A DNA stretch of 64,000 nt from contig NZ_UAVD01000042.1 in the NCBI RefSeq assembly GCF_900460065.1, forward strand, positions 1 to 64,000. Reading direction: 5' to 3'. Position 1 is the first letter of the stretch, and each line of letters starts with the position of its first letter. Source of the DNA: Streptomyces griseus (GTDB taxonomy: Bacteria; Actinomycetota; Actinomycetes; Streptomycetales; Streptomycetaceae). Shown here one piece after another: positions 17,841 to 26,532 of this stretch. The notes beneath the pieces were generated by a model, which saw only the letters and a list, made by a program, of their open reading frames with translations, did not search any database and was not told the origin of the DNA. Position numbers and translations under genes: made by a program.

Positions 17841-19739
17841 ATGGACATGGAAGTCACCGCGTGGCATTCGCTGCACAGCGCGATGAACGCCCAGCAGGAC
17901 CGCCGGCCCTTCTCCCGGACGGCGTTGCGCCGGATCATGGCCTTCGCGGGACCGCACCGGCGGCGGATCAACCGCTTCCTGCTGCTGAGCGTCCTGACGG
18001 CGCTGCTCGCGGTGGCCACCCCGCTGCTGGCCGGGAAGGTCGTCGACGCGATCGTGGACGGCGCGGACACCGGGACCGTCACCCGGCTCGCCCTGCTCAT
18101 CGCGGTCATCGCCGTCGCCGAGGCCGGTCTCGGCCTGCTCACCCGCTGGCTCTCGTCCACGCTGGGCGAGGGGCTGATCCTGGACCTGCGCACCGCCGTC
18201 TTCGACCATGTGCAGAAGATGCCGGTGGCCTTCTTCACCCGGACCCGGACCGGCGCCCTGGTCAGCCGCCTCAACAACGACGTGATCGGCGCGCAGCGGG
18301 CCTTCAGCAACACGCTCTCCGGAGTCGTCTCCAACGTCGTCACCCTGCTGCTGACGCTCGCCGTGATGCTCACGATCTCCTGGCAGATCACGCTGCTGTC
18401 GCTGGTGCTGCTCCCGGTGTTCGTCGTGCCGGCCCGCCGGATGGGGGCCCGGATGGCGGGGCTCCAGCGGGAGGCCGCCGACCACAACGCCGCGATGGGC
18501 ACCCAGATGACCGAGCGGTTCTCCGCCCCCGGCGCGACCCTGGTCAAGCTGTTCGGCCGCCCCTCGGACGAGTCCGCCGAGTTCGCCGCCCGCGCCGACC
18601 GGGTGCGCGCCATCGGTGTCCGTACGGCGATGGCGCAGTCGGCGTTCATCACCGCCCTCACCCTGGTCTCCGCGCTGGCGCTGGCCCTGGTGTACGGGCT
18701 CGGCGGCTACTACGCCCTGCGCGGCAGCCTGGACCCGGGTGCCGTCGTGGCGCTGGCGCTGCTGCTGACCCGGCTGTACGCGCCGCTCACCGCGCTGGCC
18801 GGGGCCCGGGTCGAGGTGATGAGCGCGCTCGTCAGCTTCGAGCGGGTCTTCGAGATCCTCGACCTGAAGCCGCTGATCGAACAGAAGCCGGACGCCCGCC
18901 GGGTGCCGGAGGGCCCGGTCTCCGTGGAGTTCGACCAGGTGTCCTTCGGCTACCCCACGGCCGAGAAGGTCTCCCTCGCCTCGCTGGAGGAGGTCGCCAC
19001 GCTCGACGACCGGGGCGGCGCCACGGTCCTGCACGACGTCTCCTTCCGCGCCGAACCCGGCCAGATGATCGCCCTGGTGGGCTCCTCCGGGGCGGGCAAG
19101 TCGACGATCGCGCAGTTGCTGCCCCGGCTGTACGACGCGGACGCCGGTTCGGTGCGGCTGAACGGTGTCGACGTACGCGATCTGAGCGCGGACTCGATCC
19201 GGGACACGCTCGGCATGGTCACCCAGGACGGGCACCTCTTCCACGAGTCGGTGCGGGCCAACCTGCTGATCGCCCGGCCCGACGCCGCCGAGAACGACAT
19301 CTGGGACGCCCTGCGCCGCTCCCGGCTCGACGGTCTGATCGCCTCACTGCCCGACGGGCTCGACACGGTGGTCGGCGAGCGCGGCTACCGGCTCTCCGGC
19401 GGGGAGCGCCAGCGCCTCACCATCGCCCGGCTGCTGCTGGCCCGCCAGCGGGTGGTGATCCTCGACGAGGCGACCGCGCACCTCGACTCCACCTCGGAGG
19501 CCGCCGTCCAGGAGGCGCTGGCCGAAGCGCTGGCCGGCCGGACCGCCCTGGTGATCGCCCATCGGCTCTCGACCGTACGGGCGGCCGACCGGATCCTGGT
19601 GGTGGAGGCGGGCCGGATCGTCGAGAACGGCACGCACACCGAGCTGCTGGCGGCCGGCGGGAGGTACGCGGAGCTGTACCGCACCCAGTTCGAGCGGCCG
19701 TCGCCGGAGGAGAAGAGGCCGGTCCAGCCGGTCCGCTGA
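17841..19739 (+). CDS. ABC transporter, fused permease-ATPase (exporter type), probable SoxR target
   Basis: 632 aa; ATG at 17841 after GGAG. About six membrane helices lie within residues 45-320. The ATPase follows: Walker A G-S-S-G-A-G-K-S-T, Q-loop V-T-Q-D-G, signature L-S-G-G-E-R-Q-R, Walker B V-V-I-L-D-E-A-T, and the H-loop A-H-R-L-S-T. A half-transporter of this kind works as a homodimer, pumping out hydrophobic compounds. A 30-residue insertion before the Walker A strand (A-E-K-V-S-L-A-S-L-E-E-V-A-T-L-D-D-R-G-G) is unusual. The SoxR-type promoter suggests export of a redox-active compound. Confidence 0.9.
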   Translation: MDMEVTAWHSLHSAMNAQQDRRPFSRTALRRIMAFAGPHRRRINRFLLLSVLTALLAVATPLLAGKVVDAIVDGADTGTVTRLALLIAVIAVAEAGLGLLTRWLSSTLGEGLILDLRTAVFDHVQKMPVAFFTRTRTGALVSRLNNDVIGAQRAFSNTLSGVVSNVVTLLLTLAVMLTISWQITLLSLVLLPVFVVPARRMGARMAGLQREAADHNAAMGTQMTERFSAPGATLVKLFGRPSDESAEFAARADRVRAIGVRTAMAQSAFITALTLVSALALALVYGLGGYYALRGSLDPGAVVALALLLTRLYAPLTALAGARVEVMSALVSFERVFEILDLKPLIEQKPDARRVPEGPVSVEFDQVSFGYPTAEKVSLASLEEVATLDDRGGATVLHDVSFRAEPGQMIALVGSSGAGKSTIAQLLPRLYDADAGSVRLNGVDVRDLSADSIRDTLGMVTQDGHLFHESVRANLLIARPDAAENDIWDALRRSRLDGLIASLPDGLDTVVGERGYRLSGGERQRLTIARLLLARQRVVILDEATAHLDSTSEAAVQEALAEALAGRTALVIAHRLSTVRAADRILVVEAGRIVENGTHTELLAAGGRYAELYRTQFERPSPEEKRPVQPVR

Positions 19740-19759
19740 ACCGGCGCCCGAGCCCCGCG

Positions 19760-19812
19760 CCCGCGTCCACGCCGTCCGGCCCGACTCACCGGCCGGACGG
19801 CGTGGACGCGGG
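19760..19812 (+). terminator. Long perfect hairpin after the ABC transporter
   Basis: The 22-nt arm at 19760-19781 is exactly repeated in inverse at 19791-19812, with a 9-nt loop. It starts 20 bp after the transporter stop. No T-run, but the stem is very strong; it could act in both directions. Confidence 0.75.
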
Positions 19813-19836
19813 CAGCCGCGGCTTCCGCCGTCGTGG

Positions 19837-20154
19837 TCAGGCCGGGCCCCGCGTGCCCGGCCCGACCCGGACGGCGGGGCGCAGGGTCGCCCGCACGGCG
19901 GGGCGCAGAGCGGCCCGGTCGGCGGTCCGCAGCCGCCGCAGCGCGTGGCCGCCGCACCGGCGCCACTCCCTGGGCGACACCCTCGGCCGGTGACCGCCGC
20001 TGGTGACGAGCGCGTTCACCGACGTCATCGGGTCCGCCGCCATGGTCTTGGCCAGCAGCGCGCCGACCACGAGCGGCAGCAGCGTGACGGCCAGGGCGGA
20101 GCCGGCGGTGGTGACGTGCTGGATGCGGGGGCGGCGCGGCGCTTCGGAGGTCAT
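19837..20154 (-). CDS. Small hypothetical membrane protein
   Basis: 105 aa from the ATG at 20154; an ATG at 20190 would add 12 residues with poor codon bias. From 20154 on nearly every codon ends in G or C, which supports real coding. One hydrophobic segment (about residues 18-35) is followed by a basic, Arg/Ala/Pro-rich tail containing the near-repeat L-R-P-A-V-R. No family is recognised, and no clear ribosome site is visible. Confidence 0.5.
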   Translation of the reverse strand: MTSEAPRRPRIQHVTTAGSALAVTLLPLVVGALLAKTMAADPMTSVNALVTSGGHRPRVSPREWRRCGGHALRRLRTADRAALRPAVRATLRPAVRVGPGTRGPA

Positions 20155-20305
20155 GCGCCCATCGAACAGCGGGCCCTGAGGACGCGACATCGGGGAAGGT
20201 ACTCAGGGGTGCGGCACCGGCATACTCAGGCGCCCGCGGGGGGACGCTCACAGCGGTCGGGGACGCGGACACCGGCCGGCCGCGGAGCACGGAAGGATCG
20301 CCTCG

Positions 20306-21001
20306 ATGGGTGAGCGCCAGGGACTCGGTGACGGCGGGGAGCCCCGCGACGACCAGAAGATCGCGTCCGCGGGCGTCGGCCGCAGGCATCCGGCGGCCGC
20401 GGTGTTCGACGCGCTGGGAGCCGAGTACGAGCGGGCCTTCGCCGCTTCGACGGCCCACCGCGCGTCGCTGGAGCGGCTGCTGGCGGAGCTGCCCCCGGGG
20501 AGCCGGGTGCTGGACGTGGGCAGCGGGACGGGCCGGCCCACGGCGCGGACCCTGGCGGACGCGGGGCACCGGGTGCTGGGCGTCGACGTGTCGCCGGTGA
20601 TGACCGCGCTCGCGGCCCGGCAGGTGCCGGAGGCGGAGTTCCGGTGTGCGGACGTCCGCGATCTCCCCCTGGCCGAAGGCGAGTTCGACGCGGTCTGCGT
20701 GTACTTCTCGCTGTTGCAGCTGGAGCGGGCGGACCAGCGCGCGCTGCTGGAACGGCTCGTGCGGTCACTGCGGCCCGGCGGGCTGCTGGTCGCCGCGACG
20801 GTGCCGGTGGACGCCGCGGGCGTCGACGCGGTGTTCATGGGGCAGCCCGTCCGGGTCTCCAGCTTCGGCGCCGAGGAGTTCACCGCCCTGATCGCGCGGG
20901 CGGGGATCGCCGTGGAGTGGGAACACAGCGCGCTGTTCACCCCCGATCACCCGGCCGGCGCACCCGAGCCGCATTTCTTTCTGCACGGCCGCCGCCCCTG
21001 A
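20306..21001 (+). CDS. Class I SAM-dependent methyltransferase
   Basis: 231 aa; ATG at 20306 with GAAGGA upstream. V-L-D-V-G-S-G-T-G-R is the SAM-binding motif I, V-L-G-V-D-V-S motif II, C-A-D-V-R-D-L-P-L motif III, and F-D-A-V-C-V-Y-F-S the following strand; L-R-P-G-G-L-L-V-A-A-T is the post-motif strand. This is the UbiE/Methyltransf_11-25 group. No neighbour suggests a substrate: the genes on both sides are unrelated and separately promoted. Confidence 0.85.
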   Translation: MGERQGLGDGGEPRDDQKIASAGVGRRHPAAAVFDALGAEYERAFAASTAHRASLERLLAELPPGSRVLDVGSGTGRPTARTLADAGHRVLGVDVSPVMTALAARQVPEAEFRCADVRDLPLAEGEFDAVCVYFSLLQLERADQRALLERLVRSLRPGGLLVAATVPVDAAGVDAVFMGQPVRVSSFGAEEFTALIARAGIAVEWEHSALFTPDHPAGAPEPHFFLHGRRP

Positions 21002-21317
21002 CGGCGCAGCCTTCCCGGGCGACACTCCCCACCCATTGGCTATCACAAAGAACAAGCCGAATGAATGACATGGGTGGCGCATTTGCGTTCCTTCACAAGA
21101 AGGTAATGCGATAGCAAAGTTCTGGTCGATATGCTCAGCTGAAGTCGTATCCGCGAGGAGCGATCGGAGTGGGCTTCACGGCGACCGCCATCCGGCGAAA
21201 CGCAAGGTGGGGCACCCTCGGAATTCCGAACATCCATTCGGCAGTAAATAGCGCATTCGTCAATATGACCCGACCACACCGCTCCCCGGTACCGCCGGAT
21301 GCAGGAGGCAGGCCACC
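21002..21317. promoter_or_regulatory. AT-richer control region upstream of carbonic anhydrase
   Basis: 316 bp without a gene and clearly less GC-rich than its surroundings. GCTATCACAAAG near 21038 and GCGATAGCAAAG near 21108 form an imperfect direct repeat. Sequences such as GTCAATATGA near 21260 could supply a -10 element. I could not assign a specific regulator. Confidence 0.3.
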
Positions 21318-21914
21318 ATGCAGTCCCTCGTAGAACACGCCCGGACATTCACCGAGCACGTCGCCGCGAACGCAAAGCAATTCGAACAACTCGCGGACGG
21401 CCAGACCCCCGAAGCACTCTTCGTCACGTGCTCGGATTCGCGTGTCGTCCCCTCGCTGATCACCGGCGCCCGCCCCGGTCAGCTTTTCGAACTCCGCACC
21501 GCGGGAAACATCGTGCCGCCCTACCCGGCACAGGACCGGCCCGCGGGAGAGGCCGCCACCGTCGAGTACGCCCTGCGCGCGCTCCAGGTGCGCGACATCA
21601 TCGTGTGCGGGCACTCCCACTGCGGCGCCGTGGGCGCCGTGTTCCGCGGCGACGACCTCTCCGCCATGCCCGCCGTCCGCCACTGGCTGGAGCACTGCAC
21701 GGACGGCAGGGATCCCGCGGCGGACCCCGACGACCTCCCCCTGGCGATCCAGGCCCATGCCCTCGCCCAGCTCGACACCCTGCGGGGGTACCCCGCGGTG
21801 CGCGAGCGGCTCGCCGAGGGCACCCTCGGTCTGCACGCCTGGTACTACGAAGTGCACACCGGCTCCGTCAGCGTTCACCGGCCGGAGCGCGGGACCGAGT
21901 TCGCCCGCCTTTGA
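21318..21914 (+). CDS. Beta-class carbonic anhydrase (copy 1)
   Basis: 198 aa; ATG at 21318 behind AGGAGG. V-T-C-S-D-S-R gives zinc ligand C38 and the catalytic pair D40/R42; C-G-H-S-H-C-G-A gives H99 and C102. It interconverts CO2 and bicarbonate. The SulP transporter gene starts 75 bp downstream, so the pair probably handles bicarbonate together. A second copy lies at 53053-53652, also beside a SulP gene, with the same opening (L-V/I-E/D-H-A-R-T-F) and the same end (G-L-H-A-W-Y-Y-E-V-H-T-G). Confidence 0.95.
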   Translation: MQSLVEHARTFTEHVAANAKQFEQLADGQTPEALFVTCSDSRVVPSLITGARPGQLFELRTAGNIVPPYPAQDRPAGEAATVEYALRALQVRDIIVCGHSHCGAVGAVFRGDDLSAMPAVRHWLEHCTDGRDPAADPDDLPLAIQAHALAQLDTLRGYPAVRERLAEGTLGLHAWYYEVHTGSVSVHRPERGTEFARL

Positions 21915-21989
21915 CGGGTTTCCCTCCCCCCACGTTCGCGCGCCCGGCCCGGGAGCCGGGCGCGACCGTACCCACAAGGGAAACCCACC

Positions 21990-23459
21990 GTGATTTCCGC
22001 GAAGGAACTCAAGAACCCCCACGTCGTACGACGCGACCTGCTGGCGTCACTCGTCGTCTTCCTGGTCGCCCTGCCGATGTGCGTCGGCGTCGCCGTCGCC
22101 TCCGGGGCGCCGGCCGAACTGGGGCTGGTCACCGGCATCGTCGGCGGGCTGGTCGTCGGCTTCCTGCCGGGCAGCAGACTCCAGGTCAGCGGTCCGACCG
22201 CCGGACTCACCGTGCTCGTCTACGAGGCGATCACGGAATTCGGCCTCGGCACGCTCGGCCCGATCGTGCTGGCCGCCGGACTGCTCCAGGTGGTGCTGGG
22301 CCTGGCGCGCTTCGGCCGCTGGTTCCGCGCCATCTCCGTCTCCGTGGTGCAGGGCATGCTCGGCGGCATCGGTCTGATCATCGTGCTCGGCCAGATGTAC
22401 GCGATGGCCGACGCCGAACAGCCGGGCAGCAACCTCGCCACACTGGCCGGACTTCCGGGGCTCGCCGTCGAGATCGTCACGAACCGCGAGGCCATGACCG
22501 CCTTCGGCCTGGGTGCCGGAACGGTCGCCGTACTGCTGGTGTGGCCGAAGCTCCCGGCCGCCGTACGCCTCGTACCGGCGCCCCTCGTCGCGGTCGTCCT
22601 CGCCACCTCCGTCGCCTCCCTGGCCGGGCTGCGGCCGGCGGTGGCCGATGTGAACGGGCTGCTCCAGGCCATCACCCCGCCCGGCGGGGCGGAGTTCGCC
22701 CGGCTCGCCGATGTGGCGGTCATCGGCACCGTCCTGGCCATCGCCCTGATCTCCTCGGCCGAGAGCCTGTTCAGCGCGGCGGTCGTCGACCGGATGCAGG
22801 ACGGCCCCCGCACCGACTACGACAAGGAGCTGGTGGCCCAGGGCGTCGGCAACACCCTCTGCGGGGCGCTCGGCGCGCTCCCGATGGCCGCGGTCATCGT
22901 CCGCAGCACCACCAATGTCCAGGCCGGGGCGACCACCGCGCTCTCCCGGATCGCCCACGGGCTGTGGCTGCTGCTCCTGGCCGCGCTGCTGCCCGCCGTC
23001 GTCGGGATCATCCCGCTGGCCGCGCTGGCCGGGATCCTCGTCCATGCCGGGTGCAAGCTCGTCCCCGCCAAGGAGTTCGGCCCGCTGTGGCGCGAACACC
23101 GCGGCGAGGCCGTGCTACTGGCGGTCACCGCGATCGCCATCGTCGTGACGTCCCTGTTCGAGGGGGTCGTGCTCGGCCTGCTGCTGGCCGTGGTCAAGTC
23201 GGCCTGGGAGACCTCGCACGTCCAGCTCACCACCCATGAGCTGACGGGCGGCCGGGTCGTGGTGACCCTCACCGGGAACGCCACCTTCCTGCGACTGCCC
23301 CGCATCCTGGAGCAGTTGGAGAGGCTCCCGCAGGACCAGCCCATGGAGCTGGACCTGACCGGGCTGCGCCACCTCGACCACGCCTGCCGAGTCGCCCTGG
23401 AGAACTGGGCCAGCCGGCACAACAACGCGGAGATCGCACCGGTGACGATCCGCCGCTAG
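21990..23459 (+). CDS. SulP-family anion transporter with STAS domain (copy 1)
   Basis: 489 aa; GTG at 21990 with AAGGG 9 nt upstream. About 12 membrane segments occupy residues 15-400. The SulP hallmarks are P-A-E-L-G-L-V-T-G-I-V-G-G, the Q-V-S-G-P-T-A-G-L substrate region and S-S-A-E-S-L-F-S-A. A short STAS-like domain ends the protein (F-L-R-L-P-R-I-L-E-Q-L, L-D-L-T-G-L-R-H-L-D-H-A). SulP members move sulfate, bicarbonate or carboxylates; the carbonic anhydrase in front points to bicarbonate. Confidence 0.9.
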   Translation: MISAKELKNPHVVRRDLLASLVVFLVALPMCVGVAVASGAPAELGLVTGIVGGLVVGFLPGSRLQVSGPTAGLTVLVYEAITEFGLGTLGPIVLAAGLLQVVLGLARFGRWFRAISVSVVQGMLGGIGLIIVLGQMYAMADAEQPGSNLATLAGLPGLAVEIVTNREAMTAFGLGAGTVAVLLVWPKLPAAVRLVPAPLVAVVLATSVASLAGLRPAVADVNGLLQAITPPGGAEFARLADVAVIGTVLAIALISSAESLFSAAVVDRMQDGPRTDYDKELVAQGVGNTLCGALGALPMAAVIVRSTTNVQAGATTALSRIAHGLWLLLLAALLPAVVGIIPLAALAGILVHAGCKLVPAKEFGPLWREHRGEAVLLAVTAIAIVVTSLFEGVVLGLLLAVVKSAWETSHVQLTTHELTGGRVVVTLTGNATFLRLPRILEQLERLPQDQPMELDLTGLRHLDHACRVALENWASRHNNAEIAPVTIRR

Positions 23460-23478
23460 GTCCTGGAGCAGGGGCGGA

Positions 23479-24342
23479 TCAGGCAGCGGTGCGGGACGCC
23501 GAGCGCTTCACATAGGCGCCCGGCGTCTCGCCGAAGTAGCGCCGGAACGCCAGGATGTAGCCGTTGGTGGAGACGAACCCCACCCGGGCGGCGACCGTGC
23601 TCACCATGTGACCGGCGGCGAGCAGGTGCAGGGAGTGGTTGAGGCGCAGGCGGGTCCGCCACTCGGAGAAGGCGAGACCGGTCTCCGCGCGGAACGCCCG
23701 GCGCAGACTGGTCGAGCTGGTGTAGAGGCCCTCGGCCCACTCCGAGGCCGTACGGGGATCGCCGGGGTTGCGCATCAGCTCACCGGCCACCGTCGCCGCG
23801 GCCCGCCCGGTGGGCCGGGGCAGCGGCAGAACGTCGCGGTGGCCGGAACACAGCACGGCGAAGACGGCCGGGTCCTCCTCGGTCACCTCCGAGCTCCGCA
23901 TCCGGCTGAGCAGCAGCTGCCGCTGGGCGTCGGAGACGTTGACGCTGGTGATCTCGGTGTACGGCAGCCGGTGCCGGTCGGGCTCGAAGGTCTCGGCCAC
24001 GACCAGCGAGTCCGGGTCGAAGCGGGCGCTGTGCGGCACCCCGGCCGGGATCCACAGCGCGACCGACGGGGACAGCTCGTGGTCGCGGCCGAGCGCGGTG
24101 ACCACGATCCGGCCCAGCGGCACGTAGAGGAACTGGTGGAAGACGTGCACATGGGTCGGGTGCCCGCCGGCCGCGATGAAGTCGTCGTCGACCAGCGCCT
24201 CGGGCCCCGGGGCCCCGGGGTCGGTCCCGGGCTCCCGTCCGGTCGCGGCAACGGTCCGCAGGGCAGCTTCCGCCACACCGTCCTCCAAGCAGCACGGGGC
24301 CGGTTCGTTGACCCCTGATTGTGAGCGGAACGGCTCCGGCAT
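23479..24342 (-). CDS. AraC-family regulator beside a siderophore uptake operon
   Basis: 287 aa; ATG at 24342. An N-terminal cupin-like sensing domain (H-V-H-V-F-H-Q-F-L-Y-V-P, W-I-P-A-G-V-P-H-S-A) precedes a C-terminal double HTH (T-A-S-E-W-A-E-G-L-Y-T-S-S-T-S-L-R-R-A-F and the second helix pair ending G-Y-I-L-A-F-R-R-Y-F-G-E-T-P-G-A-Y). It is divergent from the importer, with the iron box between, so it may activate the importer when the cognate siderophore is present. Its stop lies 19 bp from the SulP stop. Confidence 0.88.
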   Translation of the reverse strand: MPEPFRSQSGVNEPAPCCLEDGVAEAALRTVAATGREPGTDPGAPGPEALVDDDFIAAGGHPTHVHVFHQFLYVPLGRIVVTALGRDHELSPSVALWIPAGVPHSARFDPDSLVVAETFEPDRHRLPYTEITSVNVSDAQRQLLLSRMRSSEVTEEDPAVFAVLCSGHRDVLPLPRPTGRAAATVAGELMRNPGDPRTASEWAEGLYTSSTSLRRAFRAETGLAFSEWRTRLRLNHSLHLLAAGHMVSTVAARVGFVSTNGYILAFRRYFGETPGAYVKRSASRTAA

Positions 24343-24362
24343 TGGACCGCCCCCAAGCTGGA

Positions 24363-24381
24363 TAAGGGTAACCTAACCTGC
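24363..24381 (+). promoter_or_regulatory. Iron box (DmdR/IdeR-type operator)
   Basis: TAAGGGTAACCTAACCTGC, read on the other strand, matches the actinobacterial iron box TTAGGTTAGGCTAACCTAA at 13 of 19 positions, including an intact AGGTTAGG block. It lies 32 bp before the first permease start and 21 bp from the AraC start, a place where an iron-loaded repressor could block both. Confidence 0.72.
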
Positions 24382-24412
24382 CGCTTGTCCAGGTGAGGAG
24401 CCCGAGAACCCC

Positions 24413-25459
24413 ATGTTCGACACGTCCCCGCCGGCGACGTCACCACCGCCACCGGCGAGGACCCGATCCTCGCGCGGTACGGCGCTGGTGCTGATCGCCT
24501 GCACCGTTGTGGCCTGTGCGGTCGTCGCGAGCGTCGCGCTCGGCGCCCGTGACATCTCGCCGCCCGAGGTCGTACGCATCCTGCTGCACCCCCACGGCAC
24601 CGGATACGACAGCCATGTCCTGTGGACCGAGCGCATCCCGCGCACCCTCCTCGGCCTCACCGTCGGGGCCGCGCTGGGGGCGTCCGGGCTGATGATGCAG
24701 GCGCTCACCATGAATCCGCTGGCCGACCCCGGCGTCCTCGGCATCGAGCAGGGCGCGGCGATGTTCGTCGTGCTCGGCATCCTCTTCCTGGGCGTCACCG
24801 GGGTGACCGGCTACTTCTGGCTGGCGCTGGCCGGGGCGGCGTTCACCGCGACGCTCGTGTACCTCATCGGGACCCGGACCAACGTGGGCAGTTCCACGCT
24901 CGGCCTGGTGCTGGCCGGGGTGGCGCTGGCCGCCGTCATGTCCTCGCTGATCACTCTGCTGGTGGTGCGGGACGAGGCGGTCTACGCGCACTTGCGGTTC
25001 TGGTCGATGGGGCAGCTCACCGGCAGGGCGAAGGTGCTGGACGAGATCCTGCCGTTCGCGATCGCGGGACTGCTGCTGGCGCTGCCGTTCGGGCGGACGC
25101 TCAATGTGCTGAGCATGGGCGAGGAGGCCGCTCGCGGGCTCGGGATCCGCGTCGAGCGCTCCCAACTGCTCGGCGCGGCGGTCGCGGTGCTGCTCTGCGC
25201 CGCCGCGACCGCGGCCGTCGGGCCGGTGGCGTTCGTCGGGCTCGTGGCGGCGCACTGCGCCCGGATGCTGACGGGGGCCGACCACCGCTGGTCGCTTCCG
25301 CTGTCCATGGCGTGCGGCGCGATCCTGTTGATCGGCGCGGACATCGCGGGCCGTCTGGTGCTGGACCACGGCGAGATCCAGGTGGGTGTGATGACGGCGG
25401 TCGTCGGTACTCCGTTCTTCGTCTGGCTGGCCCGCCGCCGGAATCTGGTGCGTGTGTGA
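24413..25459 (+). CDS. Siderophore ABC transporter permease 1 (FecCD family)
   Basis: 348 aa with about nine to ten membrane segments and a short Pro-rich cytoplasmic start. Family signatures: R-I-P-R-T-L-L-G-L-T-V-G-A-A-L-G-A-S-G, N-P-L-A-D-P-G-V-L-G, the E-E-A-A-R-G-L-G ATPase-coupling helix, and G-P-V-A-F-V-G-L-V-A-A-H. It forms one half of the channel. First gene of the iron-box operon; its TGA overlaps the next ATG in TGATG. Confidence 0.93.
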   Translation: MFDTSPPATSPPPPARTRSSRGTALVLIACTVVACAVVASVALGARDISPPEVVRILLHPHGTGYDSHVLWTERIPRTLLGLTVGAALGASGLMMQALTMNPLADPGVLGIEQGAAMFVVLGILFLGVTGVTGYFWLALAGAAFTATLVYLIGTRTNVGSSTLGLVLAGVALAAVMSSLITLLVVRDEAVYAHLRFWSMGQLTGRAKVLDEILPFAIAGLLLALPFGRTLNVLSMGEEAARGLGIRVERSQLLGAAVAVLLCAAATAAVGPVAFVGLVAAHCARMLTGADHRWSLPLSMACGAILLIGADIAGRLVLDHGEIQVGVMTAVVGTPFFVWLARRRNLVRV

Positions 25460-26532
25460 TGGAACTGATCACACGTGTCACCTCCGTCGATCCGACGTTG
25501 CGCGACGCGACCCTGGCCCGGCTGCGCGCCGACCGGCGGGCCCGGTCGCGGCGTACGGTGCTCACCGTCTCGGTGCTCGTCGCCGCCCTCGTCGCGCTGC
25601 TCGTCGCCTCGGTGCTGCTGGGCGGGGTCGGGCGGGTGGAGCCCGCCGACGTCCTGCCCGCCGCTTTCGGCATGCGTACCGGACTGGCCGACTACATGAT
25701 CTTCCGGATCCGGGTGCCGCGCGCCCTGGCCGCGCTGCTCTCCGGCGCGCTGTTCGGACTCGCCGGGGCGCTGTACCAGCGGCTCGTCCGCAACCCGCTG
25801 GCGACGCCCGACATCGTCGGGATCTCGGCGGGCGCCGGGGCCGGGGCCACCACCGTGCTGCTGTTGGCCCCGGCGCTTCCCCTCGGCGCGCCGCTCGCCG
25901 CCGTGACCGGGTCGCTCGTGCTGCTGGCCGCGGTGTACGCGCTGAGCCTGCGCGGCGGGCTGAACACCTACCGGCTGGTGCTGGTGGGCATCGGCCTCAG
26001 CGGTGTGTGCACGGCCTACACCAACTACCTGTTCAGCGTGGCCGACCAGCACAGCATCGCGGTCGCGATGCGCTGGCTGATCGGCAGTGTCAACGGCGTC
26101 GACTGGACCGGGGTGACCACGCTCGCCGTCGGTCTGCTCCTCTGCGTCCTGTGCGCCGCCCGGCTCGGCCGGCCCCTGAGCAGCATGTCGCTCGGCGACG
26201 GCCTGGCGACCGGGCTCGGCACGTCCGTCCCGGCCGCCCGGGTCGCCGTCCTCGCGCTCGGCGCGGGAGCGGCGGCGCTCGCGACGAGCGTGGTCGGGCC
26301 GATCGGGTTCGTCTCGCTGATCAGCGGGCCGATCGCGGCCCGCCTGGTCGGTGCGGACCGGGCGTTCGGCGTCGCGCCGTTCGTCGGGGCGGCCCTGGTG
26401 CTCGGCGCGGACGTCCTCGCCCAGAACGCCCCTCTGATCAGCCCGGTGCCGACCGGGGTCCTCACCGCGCTGCTCGGCGCGCCCTACTTCGTCTGGCTGA
26501 TCCTTCGGCGCAGACCGGGAGCCACGTCGTGA
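25459..26532 (+). CDS. Siderophore ABC transporter permease 2 (FecCD family)
   Basis: 357 aa. It repeats the FecCD pattern: R-V-P-R-A-L-A-A-L-L-S-G-A-L-F-G-L-A-G, N-P-L-A-T-P-D-I-V-G-I-S-A-G, and G-P-I-G-F-V-S-L-I-S-G-P-I-A. In the coupling helix the usual E-x-A is replaced by D-G-L-A-T-G-L-G. It pairs with permease 1. The start shares one nucleotide with the previous stop, and the end overlaps the ATPase start, so the operon is translationally coupled. Confidence 0.93.
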   Translation: MELITRVTSVDPTLRDATLARLRADRRARSRRTVLTVSVLVAALVALLVASVLLGGVGRVEPADVLPAAFGMRTGLADYMIFRIRVPRALAALLSGALFGLAGALYQRLVRNPLATPDIVGISAGAGAGATTVLLLAPALPLGAPLAAVTGSLVLLAAVYALSLRGGLNTYRLVLVGIGLSGVCTAYTNYLFSVADQHSIAVAMRWLIGSVNGVDWTGVTTLAVGLLLCVLCAARLGRPLSSMSLGDGLATGLGTSVPAARVAVLALGAGAAALATSVVGPIGFVSLISGPIAARLVGADRAFGVAPFVGAALVLGADVLAQNAPLISPVPTGVLTALLGAPYFVWLILRRRPGATS

